Positions 47,377 through 58,517 of a DNA stretch of 64,000 nucleotides are shown one piece after another; within the stretch, counting starts at the first letter, position 1; the number at the start of each line of letters is the position of its first letter. Origin of the DNA: Pseudenterobacter timonensis (GTDB lineage Bacteria; Pseudomonadota; Gammaproteobacteria; Enterobacterales; Enterobacteriaceae); contig NZ_FCOP01000011.1 in the NCBI RefSeq assembly GCF_900021175.1, positions 1,429,099 through 1,493,098 on the forward strand, read 5' to 3'. Under the pieces are notes generated by a model. It searched no databases. It saw only the letters and a list, made by a program, of their open reading frames with translations, and was not told where the DNA came from. A program made the translations under genes and the position numbers.

Positions 47377-47928
47377 ATGGACGCACTTGAACTGTTGATT
47401 AACCGTCGTAGCGCCTCCCGTCTGGCGGAACCTGCCCCGGCGGGCGAGCAGCTGGAGGCGATTTTGCGGGCGGGCATGCGCGCGCCGGATCACGGTACGC
47501 TTCAGCCGTGGCATTTCTTTATTATTGAAGGCAGCGGCCGCGACCGCTTCAGCACCCTGCTGGAAAAAGGGGCGATTGCCGCAGGCCAGGATGAGAAAGG
47601 GATAGATAAAGCGTGCAACGCACCGTTTCGCGCGCCGATGATCATCGCCGTGGTGGCTAAATGTCAGCCGAATCATAAAGTTCCGGTATGGGAACAGGAG
47701 ATGTCAGCGGGCTGCGCGGTAATGGCGATGCAGATGGCCGCGCTGGCGCAGGGCTTTAACGGCATCTGGCGCACAGGCCCGCTGGTGGAGAGCCCCGCGG
47801 TGCGCGAGGGGCTGAACTGCGGGGAGCATGACAAAGTAGTCGGCTTCCTCTATCTCGGCACGCCGCAGCTGAAGGCCTCCACCACCGTTTCCGTGCCGGA
47901 CGTCACCCCCTTCGTCACCCATTTTTAA
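47377..47928 (+). CDS. ydjA: Nitroreductase-family FMN protein YdjA
   Basis: 183 residues, same length as E. coli YdjA, the smallest of the nitroreductase fold. It has conserved [12 protein letters not shown] and [13 protein letters not shown] and no long helical insert. Natural substrate unknown. GAGAGGAG precedes the ATG. It is followed by selD and topB on the same strand. Confidence 0.95.
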   Translation: MDALELLINRRSASRLAEPAPAGEQLEAILRAGMRAPDHGTLQPWHFFIIEGSGRDRFSTLLEKGAIAAGQDEKGIDKACNAPFRAPMIIAVVAKCQPNHKVPVWEQEMSAGCAVMAMQMAALAQGFNGIWRTGPLVESPAVREGLNCGEHDKVVGFLYLGTPQLKASTTVSVPDVTPFVTHF

Positions 47929-47940
47929 CTATTCCTTTTC

Positions 47941-47983
47941 GACTGTCTGGATTATGAGCAAGCGTCGCATAATTCAGACGGTC
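47941..47983. repeat. 16-bp hairpin between ydjA and selD
   Basis: GACTGTCTGGATTATG (47941-47956) pairs with CATAATTCAGACGGTC (47968-47983), with two G-U pairs and an 11-base loop. No U tract. It is perhaps an attenuator or processing site ahead of selD. Confidence 0.4.
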
Positions 47984-48044
47984 AGACTTACCTCATCACG
48001 GAATGAGCGCTACCATAGCGCAAAGGCAATGTCAGGAGATGACC

Positions 48045-49088
48045 ATGAGCGAGCAAACTATTCGTCTAACGCAATACAGCCACGGAGCCGGTTGCGGTTG
48101 TAAAATTTCCCCTAAGGTGCTGGAGACCATTCTGCACAGCGAACAGGCGAAGTTTATCGACCCGAACCTGCTTGTCGGTAACGAAACGCGTGACGATGCG
48201 GCGGTGTACGATTTAGGTAACGGCACCAGCATTATCAGCACCACCGACTTCTTTATGCCGATTGTCGACAATCCCTTCGACTTTGGCCGTATCGCCGCCA
48301 CCAACGCCATCAGCGATATCTTCGCGATGGGCGGTAAGCCGATCATGGCGATTGCGATCCTGGGCTGGCCGATCAACACCCTCGCGCCGGAAATTGCCCG
48401 CGACGTGGTGGAAGGGGGGCGTTATGCCTGTCAGCAGGCGGGGATCGCGCTGGCGGGCGGCCACTCTATCGATGCGCCGGAGCCGATCTTTGGCCTGGCG
48501 GTCACCGGCGTAGTGCCCACCGAGCGCGTGAAGCGCAACAGCACCGCCGAGGCGGGCTGTAAGCTCTTCCTGACCAAGCCGCTGGGGATTGGCGTACTTA
48601 CCACCGCGGAGAAAAAATCCCTGCTTAAGCCGGAGCACGCTGGCCTGGCGACGGAAGTGATGTGCCAGATGAACCTGGCGGGCACCGCATTCGCCAGTAT
48701 TGACGGCGTGAAGGCGATGACCGACGTCACCGGCTTTGGTCTGCTGGGCCACCTCTCTGAAGTGTGCCAGGGGGCGGGAGTACAGGCGCAGGTCTGGTAT
48801 CAGGAGGTGCCGAAGCTGCCGGGCGTGGAGGAGTATATCGCGCAGGGCGCCGTACCGGGTGGCACCCAGCGTAACTTTGCCAGCTATGGCCATCTGATGG
48901 GCGATATGCCGCAGGCGTGGCGCAATCTGCTGTGCGATCCGCAAACCTCCGGCGGCCTGCTGCTGGCGGTCACGCCGGAGGCGGAGGCGCAGGTGCAGGC
49001 GATCGCGGCGGAGTTTGGGATTACCCTGACGGCGATCGGCGAGCTGGTGCCTGCCCGCGGCGGCCGTCCGATGATCGAGATCCGCTAA
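48045..49088 (+). CDS. selD: Selenide, water dikinase SelD
   Basis: 347 residues, same length as E. coli. Makes selenophosphate from selenide and ATP for selenocysteine and selenouridine. C17 (GAGCGCK) and the neighbouring lysine are the active-site residues; a cysteine, not selenocysteine, is used. Start ATG 48045 follows CAGGAG; an upstream in-frame ATG at 48003 is unlikely. The gap to topB is four bases. Confidence 0.97.
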   Translation: MSEQTIRLTQYSHGAGCGCKISPKVLETILHSEQAKFIDPNLLVGNETRDDAAVYDLGNGTSIISTTDFFMPIVDNPFDFGRIAATNAISDIFAMGGKPIMAIAILGWPINTLAPEIARDVVEGGRYACQQAGIALAGGHSIDAPEPIFGLAVTGVVPTERVKRNSTAEAGCKLFLTKPLGIGVLTTAEKKSLLKPEHAGLATEVMCQMNLAGTAFASIDGVKAMTDVTGFGLLGHLSEVCQGAGVQAQVWYQEVPKLPGVEEYIAQGAVPGGTQRNFASYGHLMGDMPQAWRNLLCDPQTSGGLLLAVTPEAEAQVQAIAAEFGITLTAIGELVPARGGRPMIEIR

Positions 49089-49092
49089 GTCG

Positions 49093-51000
49093 ATGCGGTT
49101 GTTTATTGCCGAAAAGCCGAGCCTGGGCCGCGCCATTGCGGACGTGCTGCCAAAGCCGCACCGCAAAGGCGACGGCTATATCGAATGCGGCAACGGACAG
49201 GTGGTGACCTGGTGTATCGGCCACCTGCTGGAGCAGGCGCAGCCCGATCTCTATGACAGCCGCTACGCCCGCTGGAATCTCAGCGATCTGCCTATCGTGC
49301 CGGAAAAGTGGCAGCTGCAGCCGCGCGCTTCCGTTACCAAACAGCTTAACGTTATCAAGCGATTGCTGAATGACGCCACCGAAGTGATCCACGCGGGCGA
49401 CCCGGACAGGGAAGGCCAACTGCTGGTGGACGAGGTGCTCGACTACCTGGCGCTGGCGCCGGAAAAGCGCCAGCAGGTACAGCGCTGCCTGATTAACGAT
49501 CTTAACCCTCAGGCGGTGGAGCGCGCAATTTCGCGACTGCGCGCCAACAGCGAGTTTGTGCCCCTCTGCGTCTCGGCGCTGGCCCGCGCCCGCGCCGACT
49601 GGCTCTACGGCATTAATATGACCCGCGCTTATACCATTCTCGGGCGCAACGCAGGCTATCAGGGAGTGCTGTCGGTCGGGCGCGTGCAGACGCCGGTGCT
49701 CGGGCTGGTGGTGCGGCGCGATGAAGAGATTGAGAACTTTGTGGCGAAAGATTTCTTTGAGGTGAAGGCGCATGTCGTCACCCCGAAGGAGGAGCGCTTT
49801 ACCGCCACCTGGCAGCCGAGCGAAGCCTGCGAGCCTTACCAGGACGAGGAGGGCCGTCTCCTGCACCGTCCGCTGGCGGAGCATGTGGTCAACCGCATCA
49901 ACGGCCAGCCTGCGAACGTCACCAGCTATAACGATAAACGGGAATCAGAACCCGCGCCGCTGCCCTTTTCGCTGTCGGCCCTGCAGATTGAAGCGGCCAA
50001 ACGCTTTGGCCTGAGCGCGCAGAACGTGCTGGATATCTGTCAGAAGCTCTATGAAACCCATAAGCTCATCACCTACCCGCGCTCCGACTGCCGATATCTG
50101 CCGGAGGAGCATTTCGCCGGACGGCAGGCGGTAATGAAGGCGATTGGCGTTCACGCGCCGGACCTGACGGGGCAGTCGGCGGTCGACCCGCAGATCCGCA
50201 ACCGCTGCTGGGATGATAAAAAAGTCGATGCCCACCATGCCATCATCCCCACCGCGCGCAGCAGCAACGTCAACCTGACGGAGAATGAGGCGAAGGTCTA
50301 TAACCTGATTGCCCGGCAGTATCTGATGCAGTTCTGCGCGGATGCGGTCTACCGCAAGTGCGTGATTGAGCTGGAGATCGCCAAAGGTAAGTTCATCGCC
50401 AAAGCCCGTTTCCTGGCGGAGGCGGGCTGGCGCGCGCTGCTCGGCTCTAAAGAGCGAGACGAGGAGAACGACGGCACGCCGCTGCCGGTGGTGGCGAAGG
50501 GGGATGAACTGCTGTGCGAGAAAGGCGAGGTGGTGGAGCGTCAGACCCAGCCGCCGCGCCACTTTACCGACGCCACGCTGCTCTCGGCAATGACCGGCAT
50601 CGCCCGTTTTGTACAGGATAAAGATCTGAAAAAGATCCTGCGCGCTACCGACGGGCTGGGTACCGAAGCGACCCGCGCCGGGATTATTGAACTGCTGTTT
50701 AAGCGCGGTTTCCTGACCAAAAAAGGGCGATATATCCACTCCACCGAGGCGGGCAAGGCGCTGATCCACTCCCTGCCGGAGATGGCCGCCAGACCGGACA
50801 TGACCGCCCACTGGGAGTCGGTGCTGACGCAGATAAGCGAAAAGCAGTGCCGCTACCAGGATTTTATGCAGCCGCTGGTTGGAACGCTCTATACGCTTAT
50901 CGATCAGGCCCGAAGCACCCCGGTGAAGCAGTTCAGAGGACTGGTGGCGCCGGGCGGCGGGGCGAAAAAACCGTTTAAAAAGAGAAAGAGCGCCGCCTGA
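49093..51000 (+). CDS. topB: DNA topoisomerase III
   Basis: 635 residues (E. coli 653). A type IA enzyme: TOPRIM domain ([30 protein letters not shown]), the catalytic tyrosine in [12 protein letters not shown], and a basic C-terminus ([11 protein letters not shown]) shorter than in E. coli. It decatenates replication intermediates. Tightly coupled to selD. A large BIME array starts four bases after its stop. Confidence 0.97.
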   Translation: MRLFIAEKPSLGRAIADVLPKPHRKGDGYIECGNGQVVTWCIGHLLEQAQPDLYDSRYARWNLSDLPIVPEKWQLQPRASVTKQLNVIKRLLNDATEVIHAGDPDREGQLLVDEVLDYLALAPEKRQQVQRCLINDLNPQAVERAISRLRANSEFVPLCVSALARARADWLYGINMTRAYTILGRNAGYQGVLSVGRVQTPVLGLVVRRDEEIENFVAKDFFEVKAHVVTPKEERFTATWQPSEACEPYQDEEGRLLHRPLAEHVVNRINGQPANVTSYNDKRESEPAPLPFSLSALQIEAAKRFGLSAQNVLDICQKLYETHKLITYPRSDCRYLPEEHFAGRQAVMKAIGVHAPDLTGQSAVDPQIRNRCWDDKKVDAHHAIIPTARSSNVNLTENEAKVYNLIARQYLMQFCADAVYRKCVIELEIAKGKFIAKARFLAEAGWRALLGSKERDEENDGTPLPVVAKGDELLCEKGEVVERQTQPPRHFTDATLLSAMTGIARFVQDKDLKKILRATDGLGTEATRAGIIELLFKRGFLTKKGRYIHSTEAGKALIHSLPEMAARPDMTAHWESVLTQISEKQCRYQDFMQPLVGTLYTLIDQARSTPVKQFRGLVAPGGGAKKPFKKRKSAA

Positions 51001-51004
51001 AAAT

Positions 51005-51454
51005 GCCCGGTGGCGCTGACGCTTACCGGGCCTGCAAAAACAGCAATGACCGTAGGCCGGGTAAGGCGCAGCCGCCACCCGGCGAACGCGACGCTGAAGC
51101 GTGAAAACGCCCGGTGGCGCTGACGCTTACCGGGCCTGCAAAATCTGCAATGACGAACCGTAGGCCGGGTAAGGCGCAGCCGCCACCCGGCGAACGTGGC
51201 GCCGGAGCGTGAAAATGCCCGGTGGCGTTTACGCTTACCGGGCCTACAAAAACAGCAATGACCGTAGGTCGGGTAAGGCGCAGCCGCCACCCGGCGAACG
51301 TGGCGCCGGAGCGTGAAAATGTCCGGTGGCGCTGGCGCTTACCGGGCCTGCAAAATCTGCAATGACGAACCGTAGGCCGGGTAAGGCGCAGCCGCCACCC
51401 GGCGAACGTGGCGCCGGAGCGTGAAACGCCCGGTGGCGCTGACGCTTACCGGGC
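51005..51454. repeat. BIME array, four and a half units, between topB and gdhA
   Basis: Units start at 51005, 51109, 51217, 51321 and 51428 (periods 104, 108, 104, 107). Each full unit is GCCCGGTGGCG...TTACCGGGC, a linker with CAATGAC, and the inverted GGCCGGGTAAGGCGCAGCC arm. Linkers alternate between CAAAAACAGCAATGACC and CAAAATCTGCAATGACG types, showing growth by two-unit duplication. The REP sequence closely matches those beside the RAYT at 5776. Confidence 0.93.
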
Positions 51455-51473
51455 CTGCAAGAAGGGCAATCCC

Positions 51474-52832
<1,359 letters not shown>

Positions 52833-53041
52833 TTATAATAGCTTTTGCGTGTTGTTTGTGCGTGTTGCGGTCTTTTTCGACTATACCACCCGCACCGCTT
52901 CGTCAGGCAAGAGAAAAATAGGCGGCTAAGGGAAATTCATTATTGGCGCTCCGTCATAATAAAAAACGATGAAGCGAGAAATTAAAGAAACGGCGCGGGT
53001 GACCGTTATAGTTATGATGATAAGTAAAAGGAAGAGGCGTG

Positions 53042-53311
53042 ATGAAACGATACGTAATGATACTGCTGGGGCTGTTCGCCGCCGGCGCGCAGGCAGATCC
53101 TGTTCGCCCGGAAGTGGAAGTCAACGTGCCGCCGGAGGTATTCAGCACCGGCGGAGCGCGCGCCCAGCCCTGCCGTCAGTGCTGTATCTATCAGGATCAG
53201 AACTACTCCGAAGGGGCGGTGGTACGGGCCGACGGGGTACTTCTCCAGTGCCAGCGCGATGAAAAACGGCTCAGCACGAACCCGCTGGTCTGGCGTCGCG
53301 TAAGAGAATAA
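53042..53311 (+). CDS. ynjH: DUF1496 protein YnjH
   Basis: 89 residues, with a signal peptide (ends near AQA/DPVRP) and a cysteine-rich middle (PCRQCCIYQDQNYSEG) typical of DUF1496. Secreted, function unknown. Start ATG 53042 follows AGGAAGAGG; the codon before it is a GTG. The last 41 bases overlap the convergent nudG. Confidence 0.88.
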   Translation: MKRYVMILLGLFAAGAQADPVRPEVEVNVPPEVFSTGGARAQPCRQCCIYQDQNYSEGAVVRADGVLLQCQRDEKRLSTNPLVWRRVRE

Positions 53312-53696
53312 AGGCCTCCAGCAGCGGAATATCGGCCGGGGCGAGATCGTAGTCCAGCGCCGCTTCTGGAGTACACCAGACAAGCTGGCTGTGAAAGTGC
53401 GGTGCGGGTGTACCGCGGAAGGCGGCCACATGCCAGGCGTGAAGATGGATTAACCGCTGCGACACTTCCCGCGTATGGCTGGCGACGTAGCGGGTGGGCT
53501 GCGCCTCTATGCCGAGCTCCTCCCGCAGCTCCCGCGCCAGCGCCTCTGGCTGCGTTTCGCCCGCCTCAACTTTTCCACCCGCCAGCTCCCATTTACCCGG
53601 CTGATCGGCATGGGCCGGACGCCGGGCCAGCAAAATTTTGCCCTCCCGCTCAAGGATGGCGGCAACAACATCGATAGTTTTCAGCACGTTCGTCAA
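53271..53696 (-). CDS. nudG: Nudix hydrolase NudG (CTP / 5-hydroxy-CTP pyrophosphohydrolase)
   Basis: Up to 141 residues with the full Nudix box (GGKVEAGET ... RELREELGI). E. coli NudG removes oxidised pyrimidine nucleotides. There is no ATG: TTG at 53696 or GTG at 53687 are the candidates, and the E. coli start aligns next to the GTG (LKTIDVVAAIL). It overlaps the ynjH 3' end by 41 bases. Confidence 0.92.
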   Translation of the reverse strand: MTNVLKTIDVVAAILEREGKILLARRPAHADQPGKWELAGGKVEAGETQPEALARELREELGIEAQPTRYVASHTREVSQRLIHLHAWHVAAFRGTPAPHFHSQLVWCTPEAALDYDLAPADIPLLEAFILLRDARPAGSC

Positions 53697-53762
53697 TAAT
53701 TCAAAAGGGAAAATGCCATATTATCCTCCCTTTTCCCGGAGTCCAGTCATCAGGAGAATCAG

Positions 53763-54332
53763 GTGAACGAGCGTCAGCACTGGGTAGCCCCCGTTACAGC
53801 CCTTCCCGCCAGCCTCAAACCCATCGCCGCCATGCAGAAAAAACATTTCGGCGTCATACTCAATCCCACCCGCTGGTGGGGAAGAATGCCGCGCCTCTTC
53901 TGGCTGGTGGCGCTTTTTGTCGGCTATCTTGAACGCCGTCGCGCCCGCCTGGATCCGGCGCTGCGCTCGCTGCTAATGACCCGCGTGTCGCAGCTTTGCC
54001 ACTGCGCTTTTTGTATTGACGCCAACAGCCTGCGGCTGGCCGAGCGCAGCGGCGCGCTGGATAAGGTGCTGGCGGTAAGCGACTGGCAAAATGCCGCGCT
54101 GTTTAACGAGGCGGAGCGGGCGGCGCTCGCCTATGCTGAGGCGGTAACGGCGACGCCGCCGCAGGTGACCGGGGAGATTAAGGCGGCTCTGAAGCGCCAT
54201 TACGACGACGCGGCCATTACGGAGATGACGGCGTTGCTCGCTTTTCAGAATCTCTCGGCGCGTTTTAACGCAGCCCTGGAGATCCCCGCGCAGGGACTTT
54301 GCGATCCGTTACAAGGGAGACCTCATGCTTGA
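53763..54332 (+). CDS. ynjA: AhpD-like carboxymuconolactone-decarboxylase-family protein YnjA
   Basis: 189 residues, GTG start with AGGAG six bases upstream. All-helical AhpD fold with the redox motif CHCAFC ... followed by IDANSLRLA. Family members are peroxidase partners or hydroperoxide reductases. In K-12 ynjA lies ahead of ynjB; here it sits before ynjF and overlaps it by eight bases, so it has moved or the order differs in this lineage. Confidence 0.85.
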   Translation: MNERQHWVAPVTALPASLKPIAAMQKKHFGVILNPTRWWGRMPRLFWLVALFVGYLERRRARLDPALRSLLMTRVSQLCHCAFCIDANSLRLAERSGALDKVLAVSDWQNAALFNEAERAALAYAEAVTATPPQVTGEIKAALKRHYDDAAITEMTALLAFQNLSARFNAALEIPAQGLCDPLQGRPHA

Positions 54333-54942
54333 TCGTTATCTTCACCCGGGCGTGAAGCCGGTGCTCAACAGGCTGGCGCAGGCTGTCGACAAACCGGGCA
54401 TCTCTCCTGACGGCATCACGCTGTTGGGCTTTGCAATCGGCGTACTGGCGCTGCCGTTTCTGGCCCTTGGCTGGTACGACGCGGCGCTGGTCGCGATCGT
54501 TATCAACCGTCTGCTGGATGGCCTGGACGGGGCGCTGGCGCGTCGGCGGGGGCTTTCCGATGCCGGGGGCTTTCTCGATATTTCGCTCGATTTTCTCTTC
54601 TACGCGCTGGTGCCGTTCGGTTTTGCGCTGGCGGCGCCCGTCGAGAACGGTCTGGCGGCGGCGTGGCTGCTGTTTGCCTTTATCGGTACCGGCAGCAGCT
54701 TTCTCGCCTTTGCGGCGCTGGCGGCGAAGCACGAGATTGATAATCCCGGCTATGCGCATAAATCGTTTTACTATCTGGGCGGGCTGACGGAGGGAGCGGA
54801 GACCATCGCGTTGTTTGTGCTGTGCTGCCTCTTCCCGGCAAACTTTACCCTGTTTGCCGGGATTTTTGGCGCGCTCTGCTGGCTGACCACCATTACGCGC
54901 GTCTGGAGCGGCTATCAGACGCTAAAAGCGCTGAAGCGTTAA
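54325..54942 (+). CDS. ynjF: CDP-alcohol phosphatidyltransferase family protein YnjF
   Basis: 205 residues with about six membrane helices and the CDP-alcohol phosphotransferase motif DGLDGALARRRG...DAGGFLDISLD (DGxxAR...G...D...D), complete. It should join a phosphatidyl or similar group to an alcohol; the substrate is unknown. It overlaps ynjA and is convergent with ynjE by four bases. Confidence 0.9.
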   Translation: MLDRYLHPGVKPVLNRLAQAVDKPGISPDGITLLGFAIGVLALPFLALGWYDAALVAIVINRLLDGLDGALARRRGLSDAGGFLDISLDFLFYALVPFGFALAAPVENGLAAAWLLFAFIGTGSSFLAFAALAAKHEIDNPGYAHKSFYYLGGLTEGAETIALFVLCCLFPANFTLFAGIFGALCWLTTITRVWSGYQTLKALKR

Positions 54943-56246
54943 CGGACAGCGTCGGGGCCGCGTTCCCCGCTCGATACCGGGTTTTTCGGATCGCTGCTCC
55001 ACTCGTACCAGCCGCCATCATAGACGGCTATCTTTTCCCAGCCCATTGCGCGAGCGTACATAAAGGCTTCCGAGGCGCGCCAGCCGGTGCCGCAGTAGAA
55101 CGCCACCTGCTGCTCCGGCAGGATATGCCACGTTTTCCACATGGCGGCGATATCATCCGCGCTGCGCATGGTGCCGTCCGGGTTATGGAAATCTTCCATA
55201 TGGGTGGAATCGCTGCCCGCGTGGCCCCAGCGCGCGCCGGCAATTTCGCCTTTGGGCTTAATGTAGCTGTACCCGCTGGTGGTGCCGATAAATTCTGGCC
55301 AGGAGCGAATACTGACCAGCGACGCGTCCTGGCGGTGCAGCAGGCCACGCGCCTGCTCCATACCCACCATCAGCTGCGGCTGTCCGGGGATCGGCGCGCC
55401 AAAATCGCTGGCAGGTTTTACCTTCTCAGGCGTGCCGCGCTCGACCGGCAGCCCCGCGTCCGACCAGCTCTGCCAGCCGCCATCCAGCAGACGTACATCT
55501 TTCACCCCGGCGTAGAGCATGATCTGCGCCACGCGGGCGGCGGCATAGACGTCGCGGCCATAGAGGATCACGGTGGTGTCGTGGCGAATACCGTGTTTCG
55601 CCAGCATCGCTTTTAGCTTGTCATCAGAGACTTTGTTCCACAGCGGTTCGCTCTCCACCTCGTTGGTGTCGATATAATCTGCGCCGGGGATATGGCTCAG
55701 CAGATAGAGCTTTGGCGCGCCCCAGGCCGCCTCGATGACCTTCCAGTCACCGGCGGGGGCGGCCGCTACCGGCTTGCCCTGCGACAGGTCATGCAGCCAG
55801 CCAGGATAGACCAGCTGTTCGAAATGGGCTAAACGCTGCAGTCGCGCGCCGTTTTGCAGCGCGTCGCCAAGCGTTACGACCCGGATATAACCGGCTTTTT
55901 CCAGACGCGCTTTCACCGCCTGGTTATCGGCGTCGCTGCCGTAGAGCGCCACGGGACTGGTCGGGGCAAGGTGGTGCTGCGTGGCCCAGGCGCTCAGCTG
56001 TTCATCGCTCATCGCGTTCAGCCAGGAGGCGGAGAGGTTAAGCGCGGCGGGTTCATGGCCCGAGGTCGCGGAGGGTGTTTGCGGCCAGCCGTTATAAAAG
56101 GCGCTCGGGCGCGTGTCGATCACCGCGCCGTGCTGCTGTTGCAGCTCCTTAAGGGTGAGCGAGGAAGGCATATCAGCGGAAAAAGCGGAGAGCGAGACGA
56201 GACCCAGTGCGAGGGTCAGCGCCGTCAGTTGAGAAACACGTTTCAT
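54939..56246 (-). CDS. ynjE: Periplasmic multidomain rhodanese YnjE
   Basis: 435 residues, same length as E. coli. Signal peptide (MKRVSQLTALTLALG ... FSA/DMPSS) and three rhodanese domains; the active cysteine is in the last (FYCGTGWRASE). Thiosulfate sulfurtransferase-like. Start ATG 56246 gives a normal signal peptide. It lies downstream of ynjBCD on the same strand. Confidence 0.95.
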   Translation of the reverse strand: MKRVSQLTALTLALGLVSLSAFSADMPSSLTLKELQQQHGAVIDTRPSAFYNGWPQTPSATSGHEPAALNLSASWLNAMSDEQLSAWATQHHLAPTSPVALYGSDADNQAVKARLEKAGYIRVVTLGDALQNGARLQRLAHFEQLVYPGWLHDLSQGKPVAAAPAGDWKVIEAAWGAPKLYLLSHIPGADYIDTNEVESEPLWNKVSDDKLKAMLAKHGIRHDTTVILYGRDVYAAARVAQIMLYAGVKDVRLLDGGWQSWSDAGLPVERGTPEKVKPASDFGAPIPGQPQLMVGMEQARGLLHRQDASLVSIRSWPEFIGTTSGYSYIKPKGEIAGARWGHAGSDSTHMEDFHNPDGTMRSADDIAAMWKTWHILPEQQVAFYCGTGWRASEAFMYARAMGWEKIAVYDGGWYEWSSDPKNPVSSGERGPDAVR

Positions 56247-56323
56247 CGAAAAGCCTGACGTCAATAAAAGGGAGCGCCATTTTCATCTTCCTTCCGGGAA
56301 ATTTCTTTGCGTTAGCACATAGA

Positions 56324-56944
56324 TTATCGCCAGTCGGCTATCTGCAGCACCCGGCCGCCGGGGGGGATATCCTCCTCGTCGTGAGTCACCAGCACCACCG
56401 GCACGTTCAGGACGCGAATTTGGGCATAGACCCACCGGCGAAAGGTAGCGCGCAACGCCTTATCCAGGCGGCTGAAGGGTTCATCCAGCAGCAGAGCTTC
56501 GGGGCGGGCCAGCAGGGCGCGTAGCAGGCTGACCCGCGCGCGTTCGCCGCCGGAGAGCCGCGCCGGATCGCGGGAGAAAAAGCCCGCCAGGTCTGCTGAC
56601 GCCAGCGCCGCCTCCACCTGCTCCCGCCGCGCCCTCCCTTTCACCGGGGCGGGCAGGGCCAGCAGCAGATTTTGCCCTACGCTGAAGTGTTCAAAGAGCA
56701 GCGGGTCCTGAAACAAAATGCCGATCTGACGGCGCTCCACGGGCAGAGTATCGCAGCGACGATCGTTGAGCCACAGTTCGCCCCGGGCATTCAGACCGTC
56801 ACCGAGCGCTCCCACCATCCAGGCGAAAAGGGTCGATTTACCGCTCCCGGAGGGACCCATCAGGGTGAGGATCTCCCCCGGGCGGACGCTAAAGCGGACC
56901 CCGCGCAGCAGCGGTTCGATCGTCAGATTTTCTACTTTCAGCAT
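56324..56944 (-). CDS. ynjD: ABC transporter ATP-binding protein YnjD
   Basis: 206 residues (E. coli 217). Walker A GPSGSGKST, ABC signature LSGGERAR, Walker B LLLDEPFSRLD and H-loop VTHDEED are all intact. Partner of YnjC and YnjB. ATG 56944 overlaps the ynjC stop by one base (TGATG), so it depends on translation of ynjC, which is frameshifted here. Confidence 0.95.
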   Translation of the reverse strand: MLKVENLTIEPLLRGVRFSVRPGEILTLMGPSGSGKSTLFAWMVGALGDGLNARGELWLNDRRCDTLPVERRQIGILFQDPLLFEHFSVGQNLLLALPAPVKGRARREQVEAALASADLAGFFSRDPARLSGGERARVSLLRALLARPEALLLDEPFSRLDKALRATFRRWVYAQIRVLNVPVVLVTHDEEDIPPGGRVLQIADWR

Positions 56945-58517
56945 CAGCGTAGCCCCTGTCGGTAGCGGCCCGCCAGCCGGGATAGCCCGGCGGCAAGGCC
57001 AAAGAAAGCGGCGGTGAGCGCCAGCAGCCAGAGGGCGCGGGCGGCCAGCAGCGGCACGCTGCCACCGCTGCTCAGCGCCACCGCCTCGGTGGTCAGCGTG
57101 GGATAGCGGCCCGCGCCCAGCCACAGCGTTGGCATATATTGCGCCATGCTCACGGAAAAGCCGGTTGCCAGCGCGGTGAGAAGGGGGCGGATCAGCATCG
57201 GGCATTTCAGCCGCCAGAAGATCGCCGCCCGCCCTAATCCCAGGGTGCGGGCCACCACGATTTTACGTGGGTCGATAGCGCGCCAGGCGGGCTGTAACAG
57301 CAGCAGCATCCATGGAATGACCCACAGCAGATGGCCCCAGATTACCGTGAGGGCGGCGCCATCCACCTGAAGCCACAGCGCCAGCTGGTACTGCCCGGCC
57401 ACCAGCGGCAGGGAGGGGAGAACCAGCGGCAGCCAGAGCCATTGCCCGCGCCGCTGCGGGCCCCATTCAAGCCAGAGCAGGATCAGGGCAAGGGCAAGGA
57501 GGCTTGCTGTCACGCCGAAGGTCAGGCTGGTGTAAAACGCCTGGGAGGTCAGGGTAAAGTCGCGCGCCAGCGCCGCCAGCACCCCCGCGCAGGCGATGCC
57601 CGACAGCACCACCAGCCAGCCGAGGGGGCGGCCCGGGGAAGGAACGACACGCCGGCCTCGCCTGCCGGCCGTGGACGGAATGCGCCGACGCCAGAGTTGC
57701 CAGAGGAGTCCGCCGAGAGCGGCATAGCCCGCCAGCAGCCCCATCAGCAGCAGACATACCAGGGCGCCTTTGATCTGCGCCGCCGGATCGCCCTGGCTCA
57801 GCCACTGCCAGGCCAGCACCGCCAGTGTGGGAGGATTACCCGGCCCCAGCACGATAGCCACATCCACCACCGAGAGCGACCAGGCGACCACCGCCAGCAT
57901 CAGCGCGCCAAGAGCTGGCGCGATTTCCGGTAGCGCCAGCCAGCAAAAGCCCTGCACGCGTGAATAGCCGAGGGTGCGCATCACAACCCAGCGCGGCGCC
58001 AGCCTCTCTTCTGGCAGGAGGGCGTAAAGCGCCCACAGGATAAAGCCGCTCTCTTTTACCGCCAGCGTGACGCCAAGGCCGATGCCGTAGCGGTCGAGCT
58101 GCGGGGTACAGGCAGTGCAGAGCCGATAAAACGCGCCCCCTTCGGCAAAAAGCAGCAGCGCCGCGGTGGCAAAGGCGACGTGCGGCACGGCGAGCAGCCA
58201 CGGAAGGCGGGCGCTGAGTCGGCGCCAGCCCGCGCCCGGCCAGAGGGCCATCGCCACGCAGGCCAGCCCGCGCCCGGCCAGAGGGCCATCGCCACGCAGA
58301 GCGCCAGCGCCAGCGCCCCGACGGCGGCAAGCGTCGTGGAGACAAGCGTGGCGGCCAGCGCCTGCGAAAACTGCGGGTCGGCAAAGAGCGCCTGCCAGCC
58401 TGAGAGGGAGAAGGCGGGGGCGAGCATCAGACCGGCGGCGGGCAGCAGCGGCAGATAAACCGCCGTCATTGCCGCCAGCGCCAGCCAGCCTAGCGGGTGC
58501 CGTAGCGTCGAAGCCAT
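56944..58517 (-). pseudogene. ynjC: ABC transporter permease YnjC, frameshifted by a 38-bp duplication
   Basis: The 5' part is read from ATG 58517 (MASTLRHPLGWLALAAM ... LCVAMALWPGAGW). The remainder (RRLSARLPWLLAVPHVAFAT to RYRQGLR) is in another frame. At the break a 38-base sequence is perfectly repeated in tandem (58224-58261 and 58262-58299). Removing one copy restores a single frame of 511 codons, the length of E. coli YnjC. The intact protein is a fused double permease with about twelve helices. As it stands it is broken, unless the duplication is an assembly error or phase-variable. Confidence 0.9.
58224..58299. repeat. Perfect 38-bp tandem duplication inside ynjC
   Basis: Two identical 38-base copies, each starting GCCAGCCCGCGCCCGGCCAG and ending GCCACGCAG, lie back to back. 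38 is not a multiple of three, hence the frameshift. Confidence 0.95.
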
